64,000 bases of DNA from Devosia geojensis (GCF_000969415.1 NZ_JZEX01000124.1:62001-126000), one strand, 5' to 3'; shown: positions 17,947-27,536, counted from the stretch's first letter. Notes: generated by a model from the sequence alone, not told the origin. Program-made: numbers and translations.

Positions 17947-18086
17947 TATCGGTGCGTCTGGGACGCGGCGCATGGCTGCCATGCCGGGGCCGCCCGCGCA
18001 AATCGTGCGGCCTTCACCTTTACCTTGCGTTGCTCCTCATGCGAGCATCCGCATCGGTCCGGTAAGCGACGGGAGGGGCGCGCCCC

Positions 18087-19433
18087 ATGCGCATTGCGAT
18101 GATCGGCTCCGGCTATGTGGGGCTCGTCAGCGGCGCCTGCTTTGCCGATTTCGGCCATGAGGTCGTGTGCGTCGATCTCGACGCCGGCAAGATCGCCGCC
18201 CTCGAACGTGGCGAGATCCCGATCTTCGAGCCCGGCCTCGACCGGCTGGTGGCCGACAACGCCTCCGCCGGCCGGCTGCGCTTCACCACCGACCTCGCCC
18301 CCGCCGTGGCGCAGGCGGACGTCGTCTTCATCGCCGTAGGCACGCCCTCGCGCCGCGGCGACGGTCATGCCGACCTCTCCTACGTCCACGCCGCCGCCGC
18401 CGCCATCGCCGGGGCCGTCGAGGGCTTCACCGTCGTCGTCACCAAGTCGACGGTTCCCGTCGGCACCGGCGACGACGTCGAGCGCATCATCGCCGAGACG
18501 AACCCGCGAGCCGACGTCGCCGTCGTTTCCAATCCCGAGTTCCTGCGCGAAGGCGCGGCGATCGAAGACTTCAAGCGCCCCGACCGCATCGTCGTCGGGC
18601 TCGAGGACGAACGGGCCCGCGATGTGATGACCGAGGTCTATCGCCCGCTCTACCTCAACCAGGCGCCGCTCCTCTTCACCGGCCGGCGCACCGCCGAGCT
18701 CATCAAATACGCCGGCAACGCGTTCCTCGCCATGAAGATCACCTTCATCAACGAGATCGCCGATCTCTGCGAGAAGACCGGCGCCAACGTCCAGGACGTC
18801 GCGCGCGGCATCGGCCTCGACAAGCGCATCGGCCCCAAGTTCCTCAATGCTGGTCCGGGCTATGGCGGCTCGTGCTTTCCCAAGGACACCCTCGCTCTCG
18901 TCAAGACCGGGCAGGACTATGACAGCCCCCTGCGGCTCGTCGAAACGACTGTGGCCGTCAACGACCAGCGCAAGCGCGCCATGGGACGGCGGGTGGTCGC
19001 CGCGCTCGGCGGTTCGGTCCGCGGCAGGACCGTCGCCATCCTCGGCCTCACCTTCAAGCCCAATACCGACGACATGCGCGAAGCCCCCTCCATTGCCATC
19101 ATCCAGGCGTTGCGGGACGCCGGCGCCAGGGTGCGGGCCTACGACCCGGAAGGGATGTCCGCCGCCCGCGCGCTGATGGAGGGCGTCGACTATGCCGACA
19201 ATGCCTACGCGGCCGCAGAAGGCGCCGATTGCCTGGTGCTGGTGACCGAATGGAACCAGTTCCGCTCCCTCGACCTCAAGCGGCTCCGCGCGGCAATGGC
19301 GACGCCGCTCTTCATCGACCTGAGGAACGTCTACCGGCGCCGCGAAGTCGAGGCGGCCGGCTTCACCTACCACAGCATCGGCCGGCCGGGAGATGGGGAA
19401 GCCCATATCCCCGAGAGTGCGGCGGCAGAATAG
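18087..19433 (+). CDS. ugd: UDP-glucose 6-dehydrogenase
   Basis: A 448-aa enzyme that oxidises UDP-glucose to UDP-glucuronate. It has the N-terminal MIGSGYVGLVSGACFADFGH, a central domain with GPGYGGSCFPKDT carrying nucleophile C263, and a C-terminal UDP-binding domain (ILGLTFKPNTDDMREAPS). GGGAGGGG lies upstream of the ATG. With the neighbouring epimerase it gives a uronic-acid supply for the polysaccharide made by this locus. Confidence 0.96.
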   Translation: MRIAMIGSGYVGLVSGACFADFGHEVVCVDLDAGKIAALERGEIPIFEPGLDRLVADNASAGRLRFTTDLAPAVAQADVVFIAVGTPSRRGDGHADLSYVHAAAAAIAGAVEGFTVVVTKSTVPVGTGDDVERIIAETNPRADVAVVSNPEFLREGAAIEDFKRPDRIVVGLEDERARDVMTEVYRPLYLNQAPLLFTGRRTAELIKYAGNAFLAMKITFINEIADLCEKTGANVQDVARGIGLDKRIGPKFLNAGPGYGGSCFPKDTLALVKTGQDYDSPLRLVETTVAVNDQRKRAMGRRVVAALGGSVRGRTVAILGLTFKPNTDDMREAPSIAIIQALRDAGARVRAYDPEGMSAARALMEGVDYADNAYAAAEGADCLVLVTEWNQFRSLDLKRLRAAMATPLFIDLRNVYRRREVEAAGFTYHSIGRPGDGEAHIPESAAAE

Positions 19434-19512
19434 CAGGAAAGAACGTCACGCTGTTGGGGGGCACGACGAAACGCGGGCAAGTTGCGGAATACGCAAACGA
19501 TGGAGCCATGAC

Positions 19513-20772
19513 GTGAAGCTCCTCGTCCTCGGCCTCAACTATGCCCCCGAGAAGGTCGGCACCGGCGTCTATACGGCCGGCATGGCGGAGGCGATCGCGC
19601 GTGTCGGCCATGAGGTGCGGGTCATCGCCGGCAAGCCCTACTATCCGGCCTGGCGGCTCGTCGAAGGCCACCGGGCCTTCACCTTCGACGGCGACCGCGA
19701 AGCGGGCGTCGAGATCACGCGCGTGCCCCACTACATCCCGGCCTCACCCACGGGTCCCAGGCGCCTGGCCCATCACGCGAGCTTTGCCGTCTTCAGCGCC
19801 TTTCCCCTCATCTGGCAGGCGCTGACCTGGCGTCCGGACGTCGTCATGGCGATCGCCCCGTCGCTCGCCGCCGCGCCTGCCGCGCGCATCGCCGCAGGCC
19901 TCTGTGGCGCGCGGTCCTGGCTGCATGTCCAGGACTTCGAGGTCGAGACCGCCTTTGCCACCGGCCTCATCAAGGCGGACGGATATCTGGGCGTTTTCGC
20001 GCGCGCCTTCGAAAAGCGGGTGCTGACGGGGTTCGGCACGCTCAGCACCATCTCCCCGCAGATGTGCGCCAAGCTCGCCGAAAAGGGCGTACCGTCCGAT
20101 CGGATCGTCGAGCTGCGGAACTGGGCCGATACCGAGGGCATTCGTCCGCTCGCCACCCCGTCGCGCTATCGGCAGGAATGGGGAATCGCGACGCCCCATG
20201 TCGCGCTCTACTCCGGCAACATCGCCAACAAGCAGGGCATCGACATCGTCGTCGAGGCTGCCCGGCGCCTTGCGCACCGCACCGACCTCACCTTCGTCGT
20301 CTGCGGCGAGGGGTCCAATCGCGCCGACCTCACGGCCCGGGTGCGCGGCCTTGCCAATTTCCGCGTCCATGACCTGCAGCCGAGGGAACGCCTAAATGAC
20401 CTCCTCGGTCTCGCCACCATCCACCTGCTGCCCCAACTGGCCGGCGCCGCCGACCTCGTGCTGCCGAGCAAGCTCGCCAACATGCTCGCATCGGGCCGCC
20501 CGGTGGTCGCGACCGCTGCACCCGGCACCGGCCTTGCCGCCGAGGTCGAGGGCTGCGGCCTCGTCACGCCACCTGCCGACGCCGGCGCCTTCGCCGACGC
20601 CATCGTTCGCCTGATGGACGATGCCGGGCTGCATGCGCACGCATCGGCAGCGGCGCGGGAGCGGGCCGTCGAGCGCTGGAGCGGCGAGGCGATCCTGGCG
20701 CGCCTCGTGCCGAAACTGATCGATCCCACGCCAGCAGGATATGCTCCCGCGGACGAACGCGCCGGCTCCTGA
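19513..20772 (+). CDS. Glycosyltransferase family 4 protein, WcaI-like
   Basis: A 419-aa GT-B fold glycosyltransferase. The N-terminus (LLVLGLNYAPEKVGTGVYT) and the long N-terminal domain resemble WcaI of colanic acid synthesis. The C-terminal nucleotide-sugar domain has LYSGNIANKQGID and the segment LPSKLANMLASGRPVVAT. GTG at 19513 is chosen, with GGAG 7 bases upstream. It lies 79 bp after ugd on the same strand. The sugar donor and acceptor are unknown. Confidence 0.88.
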   Translation: MKLLVLGLNYAPEKVGTGVYTAGMAEAIARVGHEVRVIAGKPYYPAWRLVEGHRAFTFDGDREAGVEITRVPHYIPASPTGPRRLAHHASFAVFSAFPLIWQALTWRPDVVMAIAPSLAAAPAARIAAGLCGARSWLHVQDFEVETAFATGLIKADGYLGVFARAFEKRVLTGFGTLSTISPQMCAKLAEKGVPSDRIVELRNWADTEGIRPLATPSRYRQEWGIATPHVALYSGNIANKQGIDIVVEAARRLAHRTDLTFVVCGEGSNRADLTARVRGLANFRVHDLQPRERLNDLLGLATIHLLPQLAGAADLVLPSKLANMLASGRPVVATAAPGTGLAAEVEGCGLVTPPADAGAFADAIVRLMDDAGLHAHASAAARERAVERWSGEAILARLVPKLIDPTPAGYAPADERAGS

Positions 20773-20780
20773 TCGGGTCA

Positions 20781-22109
20781 TCACGCCAATCGGGATCGCG
20801 TGGTGCGCCACCCGCAGACCGCCACCAGCGGCGCGAGCACCGTGATGAGGCTCGTATCCCCGTTGAAGGGCCCCGAATTGTGCACGAGCACATGCACGAT
20901 GAAGGAGAAGAGCGCATAGAGCGCCACCCGGCCCGTCGCCGCCACCGTGGCGCTGTCGCTCACGCGGGCCCTTTGCGCCGCCCGCAGCATCAGCCAGTAG
21001 AAGACGCCGATGAGAACGACGCCCTGCACGCCGTAGTAGATCGCGAAATTGATGAAATAGTTGTGCGGCTCGAAGGTGCCGATCGCAAAGCGGGCGACCA
21101 CGGCATGCTCGTTCCAATAGATATCGAGGCCGAGCGCGGCTTCGGCGAAGCTGGCAAAGCCGATGCCGAACGGCATGGCGGCGATCTGGTGGAGGGCCGC
21201 CTCGAGCAGCACGCCGCGTGACGCGGAGCTGAAATCGTCGGTCGACAGGAACCGTCCTTCGCCGAACTCGGCAACCACCAGGACCGCGCTATAGGCGATC
21301 AGGAGCCCGATGCCGATGAGCGCCAGCGCGGCCGGCCTGTCGGCCTTGCGGACCCGCAGGAACGCGGCAAGGGCGAGCAGGACGACGAGCGCAACGACAG
21401 CGGAGCGCGTGCCGCTGAGGATCGTCGCTGCACCGTTGACGAGGAACAAGAGGAGCAACAGCCGCCGCGCCCCTCCGGCCAACAACCCGAGAGAAATGGC
21501 CGCTCCAAGCAGGCTGATATAGGAGAGCCGGACGGGGTCGGCCGTCAGCCCCGCGACCCGCCCGTCGAGGCGGTAGCCGGTCGGGATGGCTTCGGCAAAG
21601 AACCCCTGCACCTGCCAGGCGACCGCGAGATCAAGCGCCTGCAGCACCGCTAACACGCTGCTCATGCTGGCGGCGGCCAATACAACAGCGATCAATCGCA
21701 GCGGCCGGTTGCCGCAAAGAGCGATGAGCGCGACGAGGAGCACCGTCGGCTGGACGAAGAGGATGACCGCGGTCCTCGTCGAGAAGTTGCCGGCAAGTAC
21801 CGCCACCGCCAGCGCATTGAAGACGATGAGCCCGACGAGAGCGAGAAGCTGGAGATGAAACCGGTTGACGGTCAGGCTTCCCCGCCGCAGCGCGGCATGG
21901 ACGATCCCCGCCAGCGCAAGCGCGAGCAACGCCGCGGTCAGCAGGTATCGCACCTGCACCCCCGCCACGGAAACCCTCGGCGAATAGAAGAACAAGAGCT
22001 CGATGCTGAGGACCGCGAACAGGCAAGCAAAGACGGCAACGTCCCTGAGGCCCGTTCGCCGCGGCGAGACATCGGTGCGACGCTCCGCCGTCGCGATTGC
22101 GACGGTCAT
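20781..22109 (-). CDS. O-antigen ligase/polymerase family membrane protein (Wzy/WaaL-like)
   Basis: A 442-aa inner-membrane protein with about ten to twelve hydrophobic segments. The ligase-domain hallmarks are the SGTRSA segment near 240 and the periplasmic-loop sequence EPHNYFINFAIYYG near 350. Families of this type either polymerise polysaccharide repeats or ligate glycans, and sequence alone does not separate these. It is the second gene of a two-gene minus-strand unit, with a 4-bp overlap with the upstream glycosyltransferase. It converges on the WcaI-like gene with 8 bp between the stops. Confidence 0.86.
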   Translation of the reverse strand: MTVAIATAERRTDVSPRRTGLRDVAVFACLFAVLSIELLFFYSPRVSVAGVQVRYLLTAALLALALAGIVHAALRRGSLTVNRFHLQLLALVGLIVFNALAVAVLAGNFSTRTAVILFVQPTVLLVALIALCGNRPLRLIAVVLAAASMSSVLAVLQALDLAVAWQVQGFFAEAIPTGYRLDGRVAGLTADPVRLSYISLLGAAISLGLLAGGARRLLLLLFLVNGAATILSGTRSAVVALVVLLALAAFLRVRKADRPAALALIGIGLLIAYSAVLVVAEFGEGRFLSTDDFSSASRGVLLEAALHQIAAMPFGIGFASFAEAALGLDIYWNEHAVVARFAIGTFEPHNYFINFAIYYGVQGVVLIGVFYWLMLRAAQRARVSDSATVAATGRVALYALFSFIVHVLVHNSGPFNGDTSLITVLAPLVAVCGWRTTRSRLA

Positions 22110-23293
22110 ACCCGCTCCCCGATCATGGCGCCGCTCTGCATCACGCTTTCGACGACGGCAAGATAGCGGTCGATCCAGCGCTCATACCCGTGCTCGCCGC
22201 CGATGAACGCCATCCGCTCGGCCCGGTCGCCCGGTGCTGCCAGAAGCCCGAGCATCGCCTTGGCCATGGCCGGCGCATTCCCGACCGGCACCAGCCGCCC
22301 GCAGGCAGGATCGGTCATGATCTCGCGCGCGCCGCTGCGGCAGTCGGTGGCAACGCAGGGCGTCCCGGTCGCCAGCGCCTCGATGAGCGCATTGGGACTT
22401 CCCTCCCAGCGCGACGGCAACACGAAGAGATCGGCGCGTGCCATGTAGGCATAGGGGTTCTCGACGAAACCGGGCATCTTCACCGTCCCCGCCAGCCCGA
22501 GCCTGGCCACGAGCCTCGTCAGCGTCTCGCGCAGTTCGCCTTCGCCGAGGATGATGAGCCGGGTGGGCCGCACCGCGTTGACCTCGGCCATCGCCGCCAG
22601 CAGGGTCTCGAACCCCTTCTGCGCCGTCAGCCGGCCAGCGGTCACCACCACCGGCGCCGGCCGGTCCGGGCCCAGCCACGGCTCCTCGACGGGCTCGCGG
22701 CTGCGCCTCAAAACCTCCGCCTGGTCGACGCCGTTGCCGATGAGGGCAATATCGTGCGGCGCCCGGCCGATCATCGCGGCCAGATCCTCGCGCGCTGCCT
22801 GCGAAAGCGCGATGAATCCCCCCGCTCTCCTGTAGAGGAAGGGGACGAAGGGAGCCCACAGCCGGGACTGGCCTTTGAGGGGCACGGATCTGATGATGTT
22901 GGGCTCGCGGACGATGAGCGGATTGCGCAGCCATCCGGCGGCCACGCACAGCCCCGCCACGCGGCTGAGATTGGCCTGGCACGAAAGCAGCACCGCCCCC
23001 GGGCTCCGCCGCGACCAGGCGCTGAGGCCCCGCGCCATCGACCAGGGACTCCTGCCGACCACATGAACCTCGACAGAAGCCGGCAGCAGGGCGCCATAGC
23101 TGCCGGCCCCGCTGGCGACGATCATGTCGACCTTCCACCCGCGCGCGATGAACCCGCGCGCCAGGTTGACCGCCACCCGCTCGGCGCCGCCGCCGCCCAG
23201 CGACATCGCCGCCAACCCGATGTGTCCGCGTCTCGCGGCGCTTGCCTCGCTGCGCCTGGCATCGGCGGCCAGCACCGCGTCCGCTTCGCTCAT
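22106..23293 (-). CDS. Glycosyltransferase family 4 protein
   Basis: A 395-aa GT-B glycosyltransferase. The N-terminal glycine-rich loop is SLGGGGAERVAVNLARG, and the C-terminal donor site has GRLTAQKGFETLL and the E-x7-E motif in SRWEGSPNALIEALATGTP. ATG at 23293 with GAGGA upstream is preferred over a TTG at 23326. It overlaps the ligase-like gene by 4 bp and is divergent from the next glycosyltransferase, so 23294-23467 holds promoters for both directions. Confidence 0.9.
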   Translation of the reverse strand: MSEADAVLAADARRSEASAARRGHIGLAAMSLGGGGAERVAVNLARGFIARGWKVDMIVASGAGSYGALLPASVEVHVVGRSPWSMARGLSAWSRRSPGAVLLSCQANLSRVAGLCVAAGWLRNPLIVREPNIIRSVPLKGQSRLWAPFVPFLYRRAGGFIALSQAAREDLAAMIGRAPHDIALIGNGVDQAEVLRRSREPVEEPWLGPDRPAPVVVTAGRLTAQKGFETLLAAMAEVNAVRPTRLIILGEGELRETLTRLVARLGLAGTVKMPGFVENPYAYMARADLFVLPSRWEGSPNALIEALATGTPCVATDCRSGAREIMTDPACGRLVPVGNAPAMAKAMLGLLAAPGDRAERMAFIGGEHGYERWIDRYLAVVESVMQSGAMIGERV

Positions 23294-23467
23294 GCCGTCC
23301 TCGCCCCCACGCGTCCTGCCCCACAAAGGTCTACAGTTCGCAGCCTCAGGCGTAAACGATATTTGCGCAGATCAGTCTTATGGCGAGCGTTGAGTTAAAC
23401 CGCTTGCTTTCTTCGGGTTTGCCCGCAGAGTTGGACCCTGGTGATACAGTCGTTCATGCGGGGGCTC

Positions 23468-24562
23468 ATGAAGATAGTCCACTATGCCACCTCCCTTTCC
23501 CGGTCGGCCGGCGGCCTTTACTACTCGGTCTCGGGTCTCGCTCAGGGATTGGCGGACCTTGGCGCCGATATCACCGTCATCGGCGGCGCCGATCGGCATT
23601 TCGCGGAGGACCGCGCGGTCTGGGGCGACGTGCCGGTGCGTCCTTTCCCCTTCCGTTTCGGCCGTTACGGTCTCGATCCCGGCATCCTGCGCGAGCTTGC
23701 CCGGTTGAAACCGGACATCCTCCACATCCACGGCATCTGGTCGGCCGCCTCCGCCTATGGCCGGCTGGCGGTCGCCCGCGGCATCGATGTAATCGTGTCT
23801 TCGCATGGCATGCTCGATCCGTGGATCCTGGCCCGGCGCCCGCGCCTCAAGGCGCTTCATGCCTGGCTCTTCGAGCGCCCGATGCTGACAAAAGCGCACC
23901 TCCATGCGCTGAACCAGGCGGAGCGCGAGGCGGCTCTCGCCTATATGCCCGATCTTGCCCGCCGCACCTTCGTGGTGCCCAACGGCATATCGGCAGCGGA
24001 TGACGCGGATACCGCCGGCGTCCGTTCCGGCATGCTCTATCTCGGGCGCCTGCATGAAAAGAAACAGGTGCTCGAGCTGATCCGCGCCTGGGCCGCCGTG
24101 CCCGGCCTCCGAAAGGAACGGCTGACAATCGCCGGTTGGGGGGAGAAAGCCTACGAGACGGAAGTCGCGGTTCTTGCCGCGTCGACGCCAGGCGTATTCT
24201 TCGTCGGTGCGCTCTATGGAGAGGCCAAGGCCGCGGCGCTGCGTTCGGCCGCGTTCCTCGTGTTGCCATCGCTGAGCGAAGGCTTGCCGATGGCAGTGCT
24301 CGAGGCCCTCCAGTTCGGAGCCATCCCCCTGATCACCGCCCAGTGCAACCTGCCCGAGCTCTTCGCCCACGATATCGCCCTGCCGATTTCCTCCGATTTC
24401 CGCGATTTTCCGGACATCGCGACGGCCGCTTTCGCCATGTCTCCGACCGAAAAGGCCGAACGCGCGACGAGCGCCCGCGCCTATGCAAAGCGGTATCTCT
24501 GGACGGACGTCGCCCGCCAGATGCTGGATCACTACCGCCGCATCCGCGAGGCTCGGCCATGA
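23468..24562 (+). CDS. Glycosyltransferase family 4 protein
   Basis: A 364-aa GT-B glycosyltransferase: MKIVHYATSLSRSAGGLYYSV at the N-terminus, HIHGIWS in the acceptor domain, YLGRLHEKKQVLELI and PSLSEGLPMAVLEALQFG in the donor domain (E-x7-E pattern). ATG at 23468 follows a GGGGG run, while ATG at 23456 and an earlier start at 23441 are less likely. It is coupled by ATGA overlap to the acetyltransferase gene downstream, so the two probably act on the same glycan. Confidence 0.9.
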   Translation: MKIVHYATSLSRSAGGLYYSVSGLAQGLADLGADITVIGGADRHFAEDRAVWGDVPVRPFPFRFGRYGLDPGILRELARLKPDILHIHGIWSAASAYGRLAVARGIDVIVSSHGMLDPWILARRPRLKALHAWLFERPMLTKAHLHALNQAEREAALAYMPDLARRTFVVPNGISAADDADTAGVRSGMLYLGRLHEKKQVLELIRAWAAVPGLRKERLTIAGWGEKAYETEVAVLAASTPGVFFVGALYGEAKAAALRSAAFLVLPSLSEGLPMAVLEALQFGAIPLITAQCNLPELFAHDIALPISSDFRDFPDIATAAFAMSPTEKAERATSARAYAKRYLWTDVARQMLDHYRRIREARP

Positions 24563-25155
24563 CATCGACCGACCGTCCTTCAGTTATCCTCGATGCGGGC
24601 CGGCATGATACGCTTGCCGGGGCCCCGTCCTTCACTCTTTCCAACCGCCTCTTTCGCTTAGCCTGGGTCCTGGCCTGGCTTGTGCTGGCGCGTTGGACAC
24701 CGCCGCCCTTCCATCGCTGGCGCGTGCTGCTGCTCAACCTCTTCGGCGCCAAGGTTGCGGGAAATGCGCGCGTCTATGCCAGCGCCAGCATCTGGTACCC
24801 GCCCAATCTCGTGATGGGTTCGCAGGCGACCCTCGGACCCGGCGTCATCTGCTATGCCATGGATCGCATCATCATCGGCGAGCGCGCCGTCATTTCCCAA
24901 CGCGCGCATCTATGCACCGGCACGCATCTCCTCGACGACCCAAATTTTCAGCTCGTCGCCCGCCCCATCGAGATCGGCGCGCAAGCCTGGGTGGCCGCCG
25001 AGGCCTTCGTCGGCCCCGGCGTCACAATCGGGCAAGGTGCGGTGCTCGGAGCCCGGGGCGTCACTGTCAAGGACCTCGAGCCGTGGACCATCTATGCCGG
25101 TAATCCGGCAAGACCCATCGGGCGGCGCACGCCGTTCGTCAGTCGCCTCACCTGA
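24559..25155 (+). CDS. WcaF-like acetyltransferase (left-handed beta-helix)
   Basis: A 198-aa acyltransferase. A hydrophobic region at about 35-70 precedes hexapeptide repeats (NARVYASASIW, NLVMGSQATLG, IIIGERAVISQRAHLCTGTH, then VGPGVTIGQGAVLGARGVTVKD). The GNPARPIG ending is typical of WcaF/CysE-like sugar O-acetyltransferases. It would decorate the exopolysaccharide with O-acetyl groups. It overlaps the preceding glycosyltransferase by 4 bp and converges on the SGNH gene with a 3-bp gap. Confidence 0.88.
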   Translation: MTSTDRPSVILDAGRHDTLAGAPSFTLSNRLFRLAWVLAWLVLARWTPPPFHRWRVLLLNLFGAKVAGNARVYASASIWYPPNLVMGSQATLGPGVICYAMDRIIIGERAVISQRAHLCTGTHLLDDPNFQLVARPIEIGAQAWVAAEAFVGPGVTIGQGAVLGARGVTVKDLEPWTIYAGNPARPIGRRTPFVSRLT

Positions 25156-25158
25156 GCA

Positions 25159-27078
25159 CTACCAGCCTATGGCCTCGTGCGCCTGCACGAAGGCCGACGC
25201 GACGAGGGCATAGCCGGCGTCATTGAGATGAACGTCGTCGGAACGCAACGAGCGGGGAGTAAGGCCCGCCGCGATATCCGCCGCATCGCCGGACGAGCCA
25301 TCGCCCGCCGCCTGCAGAACCGCCAGCAAATCGACGAAGCGCCGGCCATGGGCGGAAGCAAGATGGGCATTGCGCGCCGCGATGGCCGCGATCGCGGCGG
25401 CACTATCGCCTGCGGACGGCAGGATCGCCCCGACGAGGAAGCGGCCATGTCGCAGATGCGTCGCTATTGCGGCAATGTCCTCTTCGACCGAAAATCCGGA
25501 CTGCGCGCCGTTCCGCCCGAGCCAGAGCCAGTGCGTGCGGGGGTGCAGGCTCTCCCCGAGCCTGGTGATGAACCGGGAGCCGGGCGGACAGGCGACGGGC
25601 GGTCCGTCGCTCATGCGCGTGAACGTCCAGTTGCCCGCCGCATCCGTCGTCATCATGCCCGCGACACCCGCCAACGAGCCTGCCTGACTGCCGACGAAGG
25701 CGCCCGAACCGATGAGGATGTTGACCGATTTGTCGGTGACGGCAACCGGGCCCGAGGCGGGGATGGTGTCGCTGGCAACGCTCACCGATATTGGCCTTGC
25801 ATTCATGCGCGCGGCGATCTGCGTCGAGCTCTGCCCGCCTATGCCCATATTGGCCACCGCGCGTGGCGGCGTGAGAAGGGCCGCTGCCGCAGAAGGATAG
25901 CCGCCTGCACCCGTCGAGCCGGCGCCCGCGGTCAGGCTGTCGCCCCAGGCGGCGACGAGCCACGCCGGCGCGCAGGCGAGGTTCTCGACCTCGAAGGCGC
26001 TGCAGGGGCCGGCGTGAACAGTGGTCCGAAGGACTTCCCCCGTCCAGGCATAGCCGGTCGCACCGTGGCCGATGCGCATGGCAGCCAGGCCCGGCATCTG
26101 TCCCGACATGTCGGCAACCGCCTGCCGGCCGTCGAGACTGGCGACGAAGGCGTTGGCGCTTGCCGAAAAAGCGACGGTGAACGCCGTATCGGCCGGCACG
26201 GTGCCGAGATCGAGATTGGCCTGCTCGACGGCAGTCCCGGTCGCCCCGCTCGAGACGATAAGGCGCAGACGCTGCGTGCCGTCGCGCACGAGCCGCACGA
26301 AGTTGCGCTCGAGGGGATTGCCGAGGTTGCTGGCCGCATCATCTGCCTGCCAGAGGATCTGCATGCCCGCAGCGCTTGCGGGCGTACGCGCCGCCACCAC
26401 CACTCTGATGCCGCCGGCAACAAATCCGGGAAATGGCACCGCCTCCTTCATCGACATGGCCTCGAACAGCGCCGTGCCGGTCATCGGGTTGCCGTAGGAC
26501 TTGCCACCGAAAAGACCTCCCAGGGGAATACCGCCACAATGGATGATCCCTTCGACCATGGTCTGGCCGGGCGCGGCGGTGGACTGACTGAACGCATCAG
26601 GGGCTCCACCGCTGGAATTGAAGACACCGATGGTGACGCTGTTGTTCTGTGTCCCGCGCGCATAGCGCCCCTTGAAGCGGTAAGCCTTTCCTGATCCGGA
26701 ATGACTTCCGATCAGTTGGGCGACGACGGGCGAATTCGCCCCGCCGCCCGAGAGCAGGCCGACCCCACCCATCACCGCGAGCGAGGCGGCGCCCGATGTC
26801 TGCCAGCCGGTCGTGCCGGCGCTGAAATCGCCGTTCGTCAGCAGTTCCGGCGCGTCATCCGCCACATGAGGACCGAACCGGTGGCCGCCCGCAACCACCG
26901 AGCCGCCGAGCGCGGCAAGGAACGCAGCTTCCGTCGCGGCCGGCGCGCCGCCTATCAAGAAACGTCCGCGGGCGAAATCCGCATCGAACAGCGCCGGCGG
27001 CGTATTGCCTGCGCGCCGGCGCGAGACGCATACGCTGCCCTGCCCGCCGGACAGCGCTACCGCACCCGCCCCCAGCAT
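25159..27078 (-). CDS. Large SGNH-hydrolase domain protein, putative spike protein
   Basis: A 639-aa protein. The N-terminal half (about 75-365) is Gly/Ala/Ser-rich and beta-type, with two carbohydrate-binding-like parts (LLTNGDFSAGTTGWQ; a LamG-like stretch near 220-365). The C-terminal half is an SGNH hydrolase: S381 (GDSLTAG), glycine block near 415 (GIGGQS), N523 (GRN) and D614/H617 (DDVHLND), with a beta-rich insert at 425-505. SGNH enzymes often remove acetyl groups from polysaccharides. The ATG overlaps the stop of the spike base gene (TGATG). A role as a virion or GTA spike acting on capsule is inferred. Confidence 0.75.
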   Translation of the reverse strand: MLGAGAVALSGGQGSVCVSRRRAGNTPPALFDADFARGRFLIGGAPAATEAAFLAALGGSVVAGGHRFGPHVADDAPELLTNGDFSAGTTGWQTSGAASLAVMGGVGLLSGGGANSPVVAQLIGSHSGSGKAYRFKGRYARGTQNNSVTIGVFNSSGGAPDAFSQSTAAPGQTMVEGIIHCGGIPLGGLFGGKSYGNPMTGTALFEAMSMKEAVPFPGFVAGGIRVVVAARTPASAAGMQILWQADDAASNLGNPLERNFVRLVRDGTQRLRLIVSSGATGTAVEQANLDLGTVPADTAFTVAFSASANAFVASLDGRQAVADMSGQMPGLAAMRIGHGATGYAWTGEVLRTTVHAGPCSAFEVENLACAPAWLVAAWGDSLTAGAGSTGAGGYPSAAAALLTPPRAVANMGIGGQSSTQIAARMNARPISVSVASDTIPASGPVAVTDKSVNILIGSGAFVGSQAGSLAGVAGMMTTDAAGNWTFTRMSDGPPVACPPGSRFITRLGESLHPRTHWLWLGRNGAQSGFSVEEDIAAIATHLRHGRFLVGAILPSAGDSAAAIAAIAARNAHLASAHGRRFVDLLAVLQAAGDGSSGDAADIAAGLTPRSLRSDDVHLNDAGYALVASAFVQAHEAIGW

Positions 27079-27338
27079 CAGACGAGCCCGACGATCGAGG
27101 CTGCGGTCGTTGCGGCGAGCACCTTGTCGACCCGCACCGGCAACAGGGCCCCGTCCGGCACGTTAGCGAAGCTGACCACCGCGCCCCACTGCATCTCGAC
27201 GACGAGATCGCCGCCGATGCCGACGTAGAGCGCCCGCGTGGTCAGGGGGAGGGCATTGGCGTCATGCGGCTCGATGGCGAACGCCCCCGACGCCGGCGAG
27301 GTGAGGCTTGCCGATTGATCGGCATAGGGATCGGTCAT
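27078..27338 (-). CDS. Spike base protein, RCAP_Rcc01079 family
   Basis: An 86-aa protein with the layout of the Rcc01079 spike base family: a DPYADQSASLTSPA-type start, FAIEPHDANALPLTTRALYVG, a middle with GGDLVVEMQWG, and a short ending with LPVRVDKVLA. In Rhodobacter capsulatus the family member is a gene transfer agent head-spike component that helps bind the recipient's capsule. The pair found here (base, then large partner) has the same order as rcc01079-rcc01080. No other phage or GTA structural gene is in the window. Confidence 0.8.
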   Translation of the reverse strand: MTDPYADQSASLTSPASGAFAIEPHDANALPLTTRALYVGIGGDLVVEMQWGAVVSFANVPDGALLPVRVDKVLAATTAASIVGLV

Positions 27339-27381
27339 GACCTGTCTCCGTTCTTCAAACTGCGGACAAGTCTAGGCCGCT

Positions 27382-27395
27382 CCCCGCATGCGGGG
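27382..27395. repeat. 14-bp palindrome between divergent genes
   Basis: CCCCGCATGCGGGG is a perfect palindrome in the 198-bp space between the spike base gene (minus) and the M20 peptidase gene (plus). It lies about 45-60 bp upstream of the spike base start codon. It could be an operator or simply a GC-rich palindrome. No T-run follows. Confidence 0.4.
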
Positions 27396-27536
27396 ATAAC
27401 ATCGCGATTACCCAATTTTATCAGTCATTTGATCCGGCATGCCCTCGCGTCCCGGAGAAGGTGGACCGCGTGGCATGGACATCGCCCCCGCCCTCGCGCC
27501 ATTGTGCGCACACCGTTGATCCCGAGGATTGTCCCC

